From: Puniceibacterium confluentis
Lineage (GTDB): Bacteria; Pseudomonadota; Alphaproteobacteria; Rhodobacterales; Rhodobacteraceae
Direction: 5' to 3'
DNA: 64,000 bases
NCBI RefSeq assembly: GCF_007923445.1
Contig: NZ_VOJI01000010.1
Location: forward strand, 124,001 to 188,000
Shown here in pieces: positions 1 to 8,545 of this stretch. Every line of letters starts with the position of its first letter. Within the stretch, counting starts at the first letter, position 1. Both the position numbers and the translations under genes were made by a program. Under the pieces are notes generated by a model. It ran no database searches and was not told the DNA's origin. It worked only from the letters and a program-made list of their open reading frames with translations.

Positions 1-104
1 CCCCGCCGATGCTCGCCTGGCGCGAGTTGTGGATCTGGCCCGCCGGTGCGGCGTTTCTGATCCTTGCGGCGCTGCTGTGTGCACGTCCGGAGCAGGCGGC
101 ATGA
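1..104 (+). CDS. C-terminal end of a membrane protein of a Bat-type operon (partial)
   Basis: An open frame runs in from the left edge and stops at TGA 102-104. The visible tail has about 33 residues and contains one hydrophobic stretch (WIWPAGAAFLILAALLC) followed by a short polar end, which fits the C-terminal membrane anchor of a BatA-like VWA protein or a DUF4381-type protein. Its stop overlaps the start of the next VWA gene by 4 nt (ATGA at 101-104), so the two are translationally coupled. The identity is inferred from position in the operon only, since the domain itself lies outside the window. Confidence 0.6.
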   Translation, partial: PPMLAWRELWIWPAGAAFLILAALLCARPEQAA

Positions 105-1036
105 TCCCGCTGGGCGCCATCCTGATCCTGCGCCCGTTCTGGCTTGTCGGGGTGCCGCTGGCACTGATCGCGGCCTGGGGCCTGGCCCATCGCTCCAACG
201 GCGGTGCGCGCTGGCGCGGGGTGATCGACCCGCACCTGCTGGCTTTCCTGCAGTCCCGCGGCGCGGTGGATCCGGCTTCGCGCAGCCTGCGGCCCTGGCT
301 GCTGGGTCTGGCCGCTGCGTTGCTGGCGGTCGGGCTGTCAGGACCGGCGACGCGGCGCGCGGACGCGCCCGCGTTCCGCAATCTCGACGTGATCATGATC
401 CTGATGGACCTGTCACCCTCTGTGGTGATGGGCGGCGGTCTGGACGATGCCCGGGCCTCGGTATCGCGGTTGCTTGACCATCATGGCGCCAGGCCCGTGG
501 CTCTGGCGGTCTATGCCGGAGAAAGCTTTCTGGTCAGTGTGCCGATCGAGGAAACCGCAAGCCTGCAGACCGCCATCGGCGCGATCGGCGCCGACACCAT
601 GCCTGTTGCCGGCAGCCGCCCGGACCGGGCACTGGCCCTGGCGCGCATGACACTGGCCGACGCCGCCTCCGAGCGGGCGGATGTGGTGCTGGTCACCGAC
701 GGCGGCGCGCTCGGACCCGCAGCCCTGAGCGAGGCGGAACGGCTGCGCGCCACCGGGGTGCGGGTCTCGGCGGTGGCAATCGCGCCCCGGACTGCCCCCT
801 ACGGGATGCCGCCCACCGATACCGCCGGGCTGGTCCGTCTGACCGCCGCCGGCGGCGGCATCGTGGCCACACCGGACGACCTTAACCCTCTGATCGTCAG
901 GTTGACCGGACAGCGCGATCTGACGGCGGGCGAGCGTTCACGCCGGTCGGTGCTGTTTCACGACCACGGCCGCTGGGCCGCCGCGCTGGCCTGCCTTGCC
1001 CTGCTGGGGCTGTTCCGGCGGCGAAGGGCGGTGTGA
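101..1036 (+). CDS. VWA domain membrane protein, BatB-like
   Basis: 311 aa from the ATG at 101. An earlier in-frame GTG at 29 would overlap the upstream gene deeply, so the ATGA-coupled start is preferred. There are two N-terminal hydrophobic segments (about residues 5-25 and 66-82), then a von Willebrand A domain with the MIDAS motif DLSPS and a second metal-site region VTDGG, then a C-terminal hydrophobic anchor ending in an Arg-rich tail. This is the layout of BatA/BatB proteins (aerotolerance operon), membrane-anchored metal-binding adhesion domains that work with a MoxR AAA+ ATPase; moxR would lie to the left of the window. The TPR-like and BatD-like genes directly downstream support the assignment. 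The substrate of such systems is unknown. Confidence 0.85.
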   Translation: MIPLGAILILRPFWLVGVPLALIAAWGLAHRSNGGARWRGVIDPHLLAFLQSRGAVDPASRSLRPWLLGLAAALLAVGLSGPATRRADAPAFRNLDVIMILMDLSPSVVMGGGLDDARASVSRLLDHHGARPVALAVYAGESFLVSVPIEETASLQTAIGAIGADTMPVAGSRPDRALALARMTLADAASERADVVLVTDGGALGPAALSEAERLRATGVRVSAVAIAPRTAPYGMPPTDTAGLVRLTAAGGGIVATPDDLNPLIVRLTGQRDLTAGERSRRSVLFHDHGRWAAALACLALLGLFRRRRAV

Positions 1037-1686
1037 TGCGACGCCGCTCAGTCCTCGTGGCGCTGACCCTGCTGCTGGCCATCGCTGCCGGTCCCGAGGC
1101 CTGGGCCCGTCTGCTGTGGCGCGTCGGCGCACCGGGGCTGGCCCTGCCGCTGCTGGAGGACGCCGCCACCCGCGGCGCCGCGCTTTATGAACTGGGCCGC
1201 TATGCCGAGGCTGATGCCGCCTTCGTCGCCGCCGGACGCAGTGCAACCTTTGACCGCGGCCTGTCGCTGGCGATGACTGGCGATTATGCGCTGTCGGTCG
1301 CCTATTTCGATGCCTATCTGTTCGCCAACCGCTTTGACGCGGGCGCGCAGCGCAGCCGCGATGCCGTCGCCCGGCTGATTGATCCGGTGGTTGGCGAGGC
1401 CAGGGGACATGGCCGCATCCGGGCGGTGCTGAACGCCTCGGGGCTTGCGACCGAGGCGTTTGATCCGGAAAATCCCGGAATGGCACTGCTGAGTTCCGAA
1501 CACGACCCGCTGCGCCGCAACATCAAGCGTGGCGTGGAAGACGAGCGGACCCTGGCCGCCAGCGACGCCTGGCTCGATGCCCTGGCGGATGCCCCCGGCA
1601 CCTATCTGCAAAACCGCCTTGCCGCCGAGATGGAGCGCCGTCGCGCCACGGGGACAGCCGCCGCCGAGGAGCGGGACAAATGGTAA
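1036..1686 (+). CDS. TPR-like protein of the Bat operon (BatC-like)
   Basis: 216 aa from the ATG at 1036 (a GTG one codon earlier is also possible). It begins with a hydrophobic signal or anchor (RRSVLVALTLLLAIAAG). Residues about 35-100 contain short helical repeats of TPR character (ALYELGRYAEADAAFVAAG and GDYALSVAYFDAYLFANRFD). The C-terminal half is charged and predicted helical. It overlaps the VWA gene before it and the BatD-like gene after it (ATGGTAA, 7 nt), so all are one coupled transcription unit. TPR proteins at this place in Bat operons are thought to scaffold the VWA partners. The repeat call is by eye and somewhat degenerate. Confidence 0.65.
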   Translation: MRRRSVLVALTLLLAIAAGPEAWARLLWRVGAPGLALPLLEDAATRGAALYELGRYAEADAAFVAAGRSATFDRGLSLAMTGDYALSVAYFDAYLFANRFDAGAQRSRDAVARLIDPVVGEARGHGRIRAVLNASGLATEAFDPENPGMALLSSEHDPLRRNIKRGVEDERTLAASDAWLDALADAPGTYLQNRLAAEMERRRATGTAAAEERDKW

Positions 1687-2876
1687 GGTGCCTGCTCCTG
1701 GTGTTCACCTTTCTGGCCGCACCGGCGCTGGCGCAGGGCGTGGAACTGCCCGCTGATCAGGCCCGGTTGGAGCTGGTGCTGGACGATCCCGGGGCGCAAC
1801 CGCTGGCCGGTCAGATGGTGCTGGCGACGATCCGCGGGATCTATGCGGTGAACATCACCCGCGAAGAGCTGAAACTGCGGCGCATGAACGGCGTGGACTG
1901 GATTCGTCTGGGACAGGATGTCTGGTCACAACAGCGGATCGACGGGCGCAGCCTGCGGGTGATGGAGCGCCGCATCGCGCTGTATCCCAAGGCCACCGGG
2001 TCGCTGACGCTGCTGCCGGTCGCGCATGAGTTGGAGTATCTGGATGCCGGCGCGCGCCGTCGGACGATCATCCGCTCGGCGCCCGTCACCCTGACGGTGC
2101 GGCCCGCGCCCGAGAGGGACGGCGCGGCATGGCTGCCGGCCCGCGCGGTGGAACTCTCTGACGAATGGAGCACCGATGCCGCGCAACTGAAAGACGGCGA
2201 AAGCGCCGAGCGGCGGGTGATCCTTCGGGTGTTCGGCGCCACACCCGAGATGTTGCCCACACAGCCACCGATGCGGGCGCCCTGGCTGATCACCTTCAGC
2301 CCGCCCGAGCACCGCAGCCAGCAACTGACGCCGCAGGGGCCGGTCACAACCGTGATCTGGCGCTGGACCCTGCGCCCCACCACCGGCGAACTGGGCGTGC
2401 TGCCTGCCGTGACGATCCCGTGGTTTGACACCGACGCCGGCCAGGCCCGTACGCTAACCATTCCTGCGGCGCCGATCGGCTATCTCAGTTTTGCCGATAA
2501 CTCCGCCGCCAGCTGGCGCACGGGTTTCGCGGGTGGCTGGCTGGCGGTGGCTGTCTGGGGGCTGACCGTCACACTCGCCCTGTCGGTGCTGGCGGCAGGG
2601 CGTGCAATCGTCGGGGTGCCGCGGGACACGGCACGGCGCGCGCTGATCCGCTGGCGTCTGCGCCGCGCGTTGCGCCGTCAGGTCCGGGCGCAGGACGCCG
2701 AAGCATTCCGCACAACCGCCGTGGCGTTGTTGCGCCACCATGGCGGCGAGGGTCCGCAGGATGAACACGCCGTGCTTGCCCCGCTGGACGCCCAGGTCTT
2801 CGGTCGCCCAGGACCGCGGTCCGGCGTGGATCTCAGGGCCCTGCGCAAGGCGGTTCTCGGACTCCTCCGCTCCTGA
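1680..2876 (+). CDS. BatD-like protein (oxygen tolerance family)
   Basis: 398 aa with a cleavable signal peptide (CLLLVFTFLAAPALAQG), a large beta-rich periplasmic part, one transmembrane helix at about residues 283-305 (GWLAVAVWGLTVTLALSVLAAG), and an Arg-rich cytoplasmic tail with an Ala-rich helical end. Periplasmic immunoglobulin-like domains, one TM and a cytosolic tail match BatD, which closes Bat operons. It is the last gene of the unit; about 98 nt separate it from arsR. Family function (aerotolerance or stress-related envelope complex) is known only in outline. Confidence 0.75.
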   Translation: MVRCLLLVFTFLAAPALAQGVELPADQARLELVLDDPGAQPLAGQMVLATIRGIYAVNITREELKLRRMNGVDWIRLGQDVWSQQRIDGRSLRVMERRIALYPKATGSLTLLPVAHELEYLDAGARRRTIIRSAPVTLTVRPAPERDGAAWLPARAVELSDEWSTDAAQLKDGESAERRVILRVFGATPEMLPTQPPMRAPWLITFSPPEHRSQQLTPQGPVTTVIWRWTLRPTTGELGVLPAVTIPWFDTDAGQARTLTIPAAPIGYLSFADNSAASWRTGFAGGWLAVAVWGLTVTLALSVLAAGRAIVGVPRDTARRALIRWRLRRALRRQVRAQDAEAFRTTAVALLRHHGGEGPQDEHAVLAPLDAQVFGRPGPRSGVDLRALRKAVLGLLRS

Positions 2877-2939
2877 GCCTGCGCAACGCGGGGGTCACAG
2901 CGCCTGGCAGCCATACTTCGATAGGTTTCGAAATAAAAC

Positions 2940-2987
2940 TTGCCAGGAAAGATCATTTCTATAATTCTAAAAATATGAAAATAGAAT
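2940..2987 (+). promoter_or_regulatory. Leaderless arsR promoter with operator over the start codon
   Basis: A perfect TATAAT lies at 2960-2965. The ATG of arsR begins at 2975, so transcription would start at or within a few bases of the ATG, and no Shine-Dalgarno is visible. The -35 is weak: TTGCCA at 2940-2945 gives a short 14-nt spacer. ATTCTA at 2964-2969 and TAGAAT at 2982-2987 form an inverted repeat with 12-nt spacing covering the -10 edge, the transcription start and the first codons. This would be a suitable place for ArsR to block its own transcription. Confidence 0.55.
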
Positions 2988-3346
2988 CACCCAATGCACC
3001 CGCCCTTGAAGTCGCCGCTTCCACCTTTGCCGCGCTCGGCTCGGAACAGCGCCTCGGTGTCCTGCAGACCCTGGTTCGCGCCGGTCCCAAGGGCCTGAGC
3101 ATCGGCGCGCTTGGCAGTCGTTCGGGTGTGACCGGATCGACCCTGACACACCATCTGCGCATCCTCAGTCAGGCCGGTCTGATCACCCAGGAGCGGCAGG
3201 GACGCAGCATCATCTGTGCGGCCGTATCCTATGGCACCCTGCGGGATCTGTCGGAATTCCTGCTGCGCAACTGCTGCGCCGACTGCCCTGACTGCACCGA
3301 TCCCGCGGCCCCCGATGCGCCGCCAAAGGACCATACACATGACTGA
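2975..3346 (+). CDS. arsR: ArsR-family metalloregulator with C-terminal Cys cluster
   Basis: 123 aa, winged helix of the ArsR/SmtB family. The recognition helix region is SGVTGSTLTHHLRILSQAG (residues about 50-68). Cysteines are at 81, 100, 101, 104 and 107, the last four forming CC-x2-C-x2-C after the final helix. A vicinal CC pair plus a third Cys near the C terminus resembles the As(III)/Sb(III) site of the Acidithiobacillus AfArsR type rather than the classical ELCVCDL site in the DNA-binding helix, which is absent here. It overlaps the permease gene by 8 nt, so it probably represses that operon and releases on binding a soft metal or metalloid. Trivalent arsenic (inorganic or methylated) is the likely inducer; other thiophilic metals are not excluded. 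Confidence 0.85.
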   Translation: MKIESPNAPALEVAASTFAALGSEQRLGVLQTLVRAGPKGLSIGALGSRSGVTGSTLTHHLRILSQAGLITQERQGRSIICAAVSYGTLRDLSEFLLRNCCADCPDCTDPAAPDAPPKDHTHD

Positions 3347-4364
3347 CAGCACCGCACTTGCACCGCGCGGCCTGCCGCGACCCGGCAAGCCCTGGCTGGC
3401 CACCGCAGTCATCCTCGCCCTGATCGCCCTGCTTGACCGGGCACAGTTCTGGCCCACGTTCGGCTTTACCCTGACCGCCCTCTGGCACACCGCACCGTTC
3501 ATCCTGTTCGCGGTTCTGGCCGTTGCCTACCTCAAGGCCAGTGGCGCCGAGACCCTGCTGGCGCGCGCATTCGAAGGCCGCGAGACGCGGATGATCCTGT
3601 TCGCTGCCCTGCTGGGCGGGCTGTCACCCTTCTGTTCCTGCGAAGTGATCCCCTTTATCGCGGCCTTGCTGGCGGTCGGGGCGCCATTGAGCGCGGTGAT
3701 GGCGTTCTGGCTGGCGTCGCCACTGATGGACCCGGCGATGTTCCTGATCACCAGTGGCACGCTGGGCTGGGATTTTGCCCTCGCCAAGACCATCGCCGCC
3801 GTTGGAATCGGCCTGATGGGCGGGCTTGGCACCATGGTCTTTGCCCAAAGCCCGGTCTTTCGCGACCCGCTGCGCGCCGAGGCGCCGTCGGGCAGCTGCT
3901 TTGGCGCGCGCAAACCGTTTCGCGGCGCCCCGGTCTGGCGCTTCTGGAACGATGCCGGGCGCCGCCGGACGTTTCGCGACACCGGCCGGAGCAATGCGCT
4001 GTTCCTGGTAAAGTGGCTGACCCTGGCCTATGCGGTCGAGGCGGTGATGATCACCTATGTGCCCGCTGACTGGATCGCCGGGGTGCTGGGCGGCACCGGG
4101 GTCACGCCGATCCTGCTGGGGGCACTGGTCGGGGCGCCGGCCTATCTGAACGGCTATGCCGCCGTGCCGCTGGTCGATGCGCTTCTGGCGCAGGGCATGG
4201 CACAGGGCGCCGCAATGAGCTTTGTCATTGCTGGCGGCGTCAGTTGCATCCCGGCGGCCCTGGCGGTCTGGGCACTGGTGAAACCCCGGATCTTCGTGGC
4301 CTATCTCGGATTTGCAATGACGGGCGCCATCCTCGCAGGTCTGGCCTGGGGGGCATTGGCCTGA
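3339..4364 (+). CDS. Permease of the ArsP_1 family (organoarsenical efflux type)
   Basis: 341 aa from the ATG at 3339, which overlaps the end of arsR. It has about eight hydrophobic segments and the family signature SPFCSC at residues 96-101, followed by EVIP in a membrane helix. The second half repeats the fold with LGALVGAPAYLNGYAAVPL. ArsP proteins of this family (PF03773) export trivalent organoarsenicals such as MAs(III), and the Cys-containing SPFCSC-type motif is needed for that. A central soluble loop (about residues 185-220) is basic. Coupling to an ArsR with a three-thiol site fits an arsenical resistance unit. No arsM, arsI or arsC is nearby, so the exact substrate is inferred. Confidence 0.8.
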   Translation: MTDSTALAPRGLPRPGKPWLATAVILALIALLDRAQFWPTFGFTLTALWHTAPFILFAVLAVAYLKASGAETLLARAFEGRETRMILFAALLGGLSPFCSCEVIPFIAALLAVGAPLSAVMAFWLASPLMDPAMFLITSGTLGWDFALAKTIAAVGIGLMGGLGTMVFAQSPVFRDPLRAEAPSGSCFGARKPFRGAPVWRFWNDAGRRRTFRDTGRSNALFLVKWLTLAYAVEAVMITYVPADWIAGVLGGTGVTPILLGALVGAPAYLNGYAAVPLVDALLAQGMAQGAAMSFVIAGGVSCIPAALAVWALVKPRIFVAYLGFAMTGAILAGLAWGALA

Positions 4365-4437
4365 CGGATAAAGCTGTAGCCACAACGGACCGTCCGCAGC
4401 TACAATCGCTCTCACATTTTGCGAGAGGAGTTTTATT

Positions 4438-4824
4438 GTGAAAATTGCAATCCTGTGCGCCGCGCTTGTTGTTTCGGCCACCAGCGCCAGCGCCGAATTT
4501 TCCCTTGCCTTCACCTGGGGCGACATCCCGCTTTGCACCAATGGCAAGTCACGCAAGGTCGCCTCGCCGCAGTTCGTTGTGCGCGATGTGCCGCCGGGAA
4601 CCGACACGCTGGAACTGCGCCTCAAGGATCTAGACCGGCCGAAGTTCAACCACGGCGGCGGCAAACTGCGCATCTCGGGCAGCGGCATGATCCCGTTCGG
4701 CACCTTCAGGTACAACAGCCCCTGCCCTCCGGACGGCGCGCACACCTACGAATGGACGGCCACCGCGCGCAGCGGAAACCGGGTGCTGGCCACAACCAAG
4801 GCGCGCCGCACCTACCCCGAGTGA
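4438..4824 (+). CDS. Small exported protein, possibly PEBP-like
   Basis: 128 aa from GTG 4438, chosen because a strong GAGAGGAG ribosome site lies just upstream and the resulting N terminus is a clean signal peptide (about 20 residues ending SASA). The mature part contains DTLELRLKDLDRP and later YNSPCPPDGAHTYEWTATA, which resemble the core strand and the GPCPP-x-G-x-H-x-Y segment of phosphatidylethanolamine-binding (PEBP/YbhB) proteins, but in a shorter frame. Two cysteines may form a disulfide. The PEBP relation is a motif-level inference. The gene converges on and overlaps the L,D-transpeptidase gene by 13 nt at their 3' ends. Confidence 0.65.
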   Translation: MKIAILCAALVVSATSASAEFSLAFTWGDIPLCTNGKSRKVASPQFVVRDVPPGTDTLELRLKDLDRPKFNHGGGKLRISGSGMIPFGTFRYNSPCPPDGAHTYEWTATARSGNRVLATTKARRTYPE

Positions 4825-5330
4825 TCCGCCAGCGCCGGGGGCACGATCAACCGGCTGCCGAGGTCGATGGCACCGGCGATCCGCCACAGATCGCTGCGTG
4901 AGACGGCGATGCAGCCCTCGGTCGGAAACCCCTTGCGGCGCTGCTGGTGCAGAAAGATCGCCGAGCCGCGCCCGGCAACGGCGTCGGGCCAGTTCCAGTC
5001 GGTCAGCAGCACCAGATCGTACAGCGGATCGGCCCGCCGCAGCCGTTCATGGCTGTGGGCGTAGGGCGCGCGGACCATCTGATTGTAATCCCGATGGTCC
5101 GGATCGTCCGACCACAGATCGCCGGGAAGAATCGGCTCGGCCCAGTTGGCGGGCGGCGCCACCCGGTCTGGCCGGTAAAGCATTCCGACGATGTGGTGCA
5201 CCCCGGTCGGGGTTGCCCCGTCGCCTTCGCGCTTGTGGGCCGACACACCACCCCGACCGATGCTGCAGGGCCAGAGCCGACCGTTGAACCGCAGCCCGGT
5301 GCGGGTCAGGACTAGGTCACCGCGGCTCAT
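4812..5330 (-). CDS. L,D-transpeptidase (YkuD domain)
   Basis: 172 aa. The catalytic signature is IFLHQQ (His128) followed by [15 protein letters not shown] (nucleophilic Cys140), typical of YkuD-type L,D-transpeptidases that make 3-3 cross-links in peptidoglycan or attach proteins to it. There is no obvious signal peptide, since the protein begins MSRGDLVLT; small cytosol-like family members of this kind are common in alphaproteobacteria and may be exported by other means. The start codon overlaps the stop of the LLM oxidoreductase gene (ATGA at 5327-5330), so the pair is co-translated. Confidence 0.85.
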   Translation of the reverse strand: MSRGDLVLTRTGLRFNGRLWPCSIGRGGVSAHKREGDGATPTGVHHIVGMLYRPDRVAPPANWAEPILPGDLWSDDPDHRDYNQMVRAPYAHSHERLRRADPLYDLVLLTDWNWPDAVAGRGSAIFLHQQRRKGFPTEGCIAVSRSDLWRIAGAIDLGSRLIVPPALADHSG

Positions 5331-6328
5331 GCCGCAAGGCTTTCGTTCAGCTCGCGCAGCGCCCCGGCCGCAATTTCGAACGACCGCATCCGCGCCGTGT
5401 GGTCGTGAATCTGCCCGGTGAGGATCACCTCGTCGGGTCGGTACTGCGCCACCAGCGCGCGCAGCTGGTCGCGCACGGTCTCCGGCCCGCCGACGGCGGT
5501 GATCCGCAGGGCTTCGTCCACCATCGGACGGGCGTGTTCCGGGATCACATCCCCGATCCGGTCCACCGGGTGCGGAAGTTTGCCGGAACCACCTGTGCGC
5601 AGCCGGTAAAACGCCTGCTGCATCGAGGTGCGCAGCCGGATGCCTTCGGCATCGCTGTCGGCGGCAAAGACGTTGACCGCAAGCATGAAATGCGGCCTGT
5701 CCAGCGTCTGTGACGGCTGGAACCTCGCGCGATAGATTTCCGACGCCTGCTCCAGTGCGGCAGGTGCGAAATGCGAGGCAAAGGCATACGGAAGCCCGAA
5801 ATGCGCGGCCACCTGCGCGCCATAGAGGGACGAGCCCAGGATCCACAGCGGCACCCCTGTGCCCTGCCCGGGGTGCGCCGCCACTGCCGCGCCGGGCAGT
5901 TCGGGGCCAAAATATGTCAGCAATTCAGCCACATCCTCGGGAAAGCGGTCGCTGGATTCTTGTCGCAGACGCAAGGCGCGCATCACCGCCATGTCACCGC
6001 CAGGCGCGCGGCCCAGACCCAGATCGATGCGGTCGGGATACAGCGTCGCCAGCGTGCCGAACTGTTCTGCAATGGCCAGCGGTGCGTGGTTGGGCAGCAT
6101 GATGCCCCCTGCCCCGACCCGCATGGTGCGGGTCAGCCCCGCCACATGGCCAATCAGCACCGACGTCGCCGCAGAGGCGATGCCCTTCATGTTGTGATGC
6201 TCGGCCAGCCAATAGCGGTGATACCCCAGCGCCTCGGCGTGCCGCGCCAGCGCACCGGTGTTGCGCAGTGCCTCGGCGGTGTCGGCCCCTTCCGGCACCG
6301 GGGCGAGGTCGAGAACGGAAAATTTCAT
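5327..6328 (-). CDS. LLM-class flavin-dependent oxidoreductase
   Basis: 333 aa, bacterial-luciferase-like TIM barrel. Characteristic stretches are [33 protein letters not shown] and [13 protein letters not shown] near residues 45-125, as in the YhbW/MsnO8 group of FMN or F420-type monooxygenases; FMN is expected here. The start MKFSVLDL is supported by AGGA eight bases upstream; an ATG four codons earlier lies inside that ribosome site. The substrate is unknown and the neighbours give no clear pathway. Confidence 0.85.
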   Translation of the reverse strand: MKFSVLDLAPVPEGADTAEALRNTGALARHAEALGYHRYWLAEHHNMKGIASAATSVLIGHVAGLTRTMRVGAGGIMLPNHAPLAIAEQFGTLATLYPDRIDLGLGRAPGGDMAVMRALRLRQESSDRFPEDVAELLTYFGPELPGAAVAAHPGQGTGVPLWILGSSLYGAQVAAHFGLPYAFASHFAPAALEQASEIYRARFQPSQTLDRPHFMLAVNVFAADSDAEGIRLRTSMQQAFYRLRTGGSGKLPHPVDRIGDVIPEHARPMVDEALRITAVGGPETVRDQLRALVAQYRPDEVILTGQIHDHTARMRSFEIAAGALRELNESLAA

Positions 6329-6412
6329 GCGCAGCATCCTTGTGGTGTCACATCCACCTAAGCACATGGCGCCGTCATGCAAGCCCCGGGGACCGCCTGA
6401 TCGAAAGACGCG

Positions 6413-7504
6413 CTAAAGCAGATGCCCCGACTTTGCCGCCTTGGTCGCCAGATAGGCGGCGTTATGCGGGTTTGCGCCCACTTTCAGCGGCACCCGTTCG
6501 GTCACAGTGATGTCGCAGGCCCGCATCATCTCGATCTTGCGGGGGTTGTTGGTCAGCAGCCGAACCTGTGCAAACCCCATCCGCCGCAGGATCTGCGCGC
6601 CAAGGCGAAAATCCCGCTCGTCATCCTCGAACCCCAGCCGGTGATTGGCCTCGACCGTGTCAAAGCCCTGGTCCTGCAGGGAATAGGCCCGCATCTTGTT
6701 GGCAAGCCCGATCCCGCGCCCTTCCTGGTTGAGATACAACAGCACCCCTGCGCCCTCCTCGCCCATCTGGGCCAGCGCCGCGTTCAGCTGCGGGCCGCAG
6801 TCGCATTTCAGCGATCCCAGCAGGTCTCCGGTGAAACAGGCCGAATGCAGGCGGGCAAGGACCGGCGCCTGCCGGTCGGGGCGTCCGATTTCGATGGCGT
6901 AATGTTCGTCCGAGCCGTCCTCGGGGCGGAAGATGTGCAACCGGGCGTTCTTTGCCGCCCGCAGGGGCACGCGGGCGGAAATCACCTGCTCGAGCCCGCT
7001 GAGGGTCAGCAGGTGTGGCGAGGCGGCGGCGGCGTCGATCACCCCCAGATCATGGGCGGCGGCAAAAGCTGCGCCATCCTCGAGCGGCACCACCACTGCC
7101 GCCGGCAGCAACCGCGCACTTTTCACCAGCGTCAGCGCCAGACGATGCAGCCCGGCGTCCCCGTCGCGCCGGCTTTGCAGCGGGCCTTTCATCGGCACCG
7201 AAAGATCGTTCGCAGGGTCCGCCAACCCCTGCACCCAGGCCAGTTCGGCCCCGGCAGGCAGGGCCACCCGGGCCAGATCGCCGTCATAGGCCCGCGCCTT
7301 CAGTGTCTCGGCGCGCCAGCGGGTCAGGGCGAGATCTGCCATCCCCCCCAGATCCTGCACATCGCGCAGGCGCTGCGCCGACAGCGTTTCGGCCGCCAGT
7401 ATCAGTACGCTGGCCCGCGCGTCGCACAAAACCACCGGCACCCCCATGCGCAGGTCGGCGCGGGCGCGGGCCAATCCTTCGGTCAGATCCGGTCGGAAGG
7501 TCAT
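6413..7504 (-). CDS. ribA: GTP cyclohydrolase II with N-terminal RibB-like region
   Basis: 363 aa. The C-terminal half (from about residue 185) is GTP cyclohydrolase II, first step of riboflavin synthesis: zinc ligands Cys223, Cys234 and Cys236 in [15 protein letters not shown], the [10 protein letters not shown] loop, and [10 protein letters not shown]. The first 180 residues resemble a degenerate DHBP-synthase domain without its acidic metal site, so only the GTP cyclohydrolase activity is expected. The start MTFRPD at 7504 has AGAGGA five bases upstream; a weaker ATG at 7522 would add six residues. Confidence 0.9.
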   Translation of the reverse strand: MTFRPDLTEGLARARADLRMGVPVVLCDARASVLILAAETLSAQRLRDVQDLGGMADLALTRWRAETLKARAYDGDLARVALPAGAELAWVQGLADPANDLSVPMKGPLQSRRDGDAGLHRLALTLVKSARLLPAAVVVPLEDGAAFAAAHDLGVIDAAAASPHLLTLSGLEQVISARVPLRAAKNARLHIFRPEDGSDEHYAIEIGRPDRQAPVLARLHSACFTGDLLGSLKCDCGPQLNAALAQMGEEGAGVLLYLNQEGRGIGLANKMRAYSLQDQGFDTVEANHRLGFEDDERDFRLGAQILRRMGFAQVRLLTNNPRKIEMMRACDITVTERVPLKVGANPHNAAYLATKAAKSGHLL

Positions 7505-7658
7505 CCTGGTCCTCTGGTTCATGCCCCGAATTGCAACACGGGGCCGAAAATCTGTAACATTTGGCCCCCTGATACACGAGGCCGTGACAGCGTTGCAGCA
7601 AAACTTGTCCTCTGCGCCTGCGCATCACATCTGCCTCACAACACAAGGAGAAGGCAAC

Positions 7659-8345
7659 ATGGCGCAACTCAAGAATATCCTGCTGGTCGATGACGATGAC
7701 GATCTGCGCGAGGCGCTCGCTGAACAGCTGGTCATGACCGAGGACTTCGAGGTCTTCGAGGCTGAGAACGGCATTGGCGCCATGAGCCGTGCCAAGGAAC
7801 AGAACTACGATCTGATCATTCTGGATGTCGGCCTGCCCGATACCGACGGGCGCGAGCTGTGCCGCCTGCTGCGCAAGCAGGGCATCAAGGCGCCGATCCT
7901 GATGCTGACCGGGCACGATTCCGATGCAGACACCATTCTGGGTCTGGATGCCGGGGCCAATGACTACGTCACCAAACCGTTCAAGTTTCCCGTGCTTCTG
8001 GCCCGCATCCGCGCCCAGTTGCGCCAGCACGAGCAGTCCGAGGACGCGGTGTTCACTCTCGGGCCGTACACCTTCAAGCCGTCGATGAAGATGCTGGTTA
8101 CCGATGACGACAAGAAGATTCGTCTGACCGAGAAAGAGACCAACATTCTCAAGTTCCTGTACCGATCGACCGACGGCATCGTGGCCCGCGATGTGCTGCT
8201 GCATGAGGTCTGGGGCTACAATGCCGGGGTCACCACACACACGCTGGAAACCCACATCTACCGCCTGCGCCAGAAGATCGAGCCCGATCCCTCGAACGCC
8301 CGGCTGCTGGTCACCGAATCCGGCGGTTACCGGCTCGTCTCCTAA
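7659..8345 (+). CDS. OmpR-type response regulator, CenR-like
   Basis: 228 aa preceded by AAGGAG. The receiver domain has acidic residues Asp11/Asp12, phospho-acceptor Asp56 (LIILDVGLP), Thr in LMLTGHD, and Lys in VTKPF. A winged-helix Trans_reg_C domain follows (residues about 125-226; RLTEKETNILKFLY, HTLETHIYRLRQKIEPD). The sequence pattern closely recalls a highly conserved Rhodobacterales regulator related to CenR, which controls envelope functions in Caulobacter and Rhodobacter. No sensor kinase is adjacent, consistent with an orphan regulator of that kind. The CenR name is an inference from memory of the family. Confidence 0.85.
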   Translation: MAQLKNILLVDDDDDLREALAEQLVMTEDFEVFEAENGIGAMSRAKEQNYDLIILDVGLPDTDGRELCRLLRKQGIKAPILMLTGHDSDADTILGLDAGANDYVTKPFKFPVLLARIRAQLRQHEQSEDAVFTLGPYTFKPSMKMLVTDDDKKIRLTEKETNILKFLYRSTDGIVARDVLLHEVWGYNAGVTTHTLETHIYRLRQKIEPDPSNARLLVTESGGYRLVS

Positions 8346-8453
8346 GGTCGTACTTTTTCTTCCGCGGAATGGAACCTATACCGTCAGGACGCGTTTGATT
8401 TTTCTGATCCCGTTGCATGTGCGGGTTCTCACATGCACCCTCCCTGTTGGACT

Positions 8454-8481
8454 GGCCCGGGCTTTGCCCGGGCCTTTTTTT
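8454..8481 (+). terminator. Strong Rho-independent terminator after the response regulator
   Basis: A perfect 9-bp stem (GGCCCGGGC / GCCCGGGCC) with a TTT loop is followed by seven T. It lies 109 nt past the stop codon. A second perfect hairpin (GCATGTG 8415-8421 / CACATGC 8430-8436, 8-nt loop) precedes it. Confidence 0.9.
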
Positions 8482-8545
8482 GACGTTGGCCAATCCGGGA
8501 AACCCGGTCGTCGACACATCGCAGACACAGGCCCCACTCCCGCCT

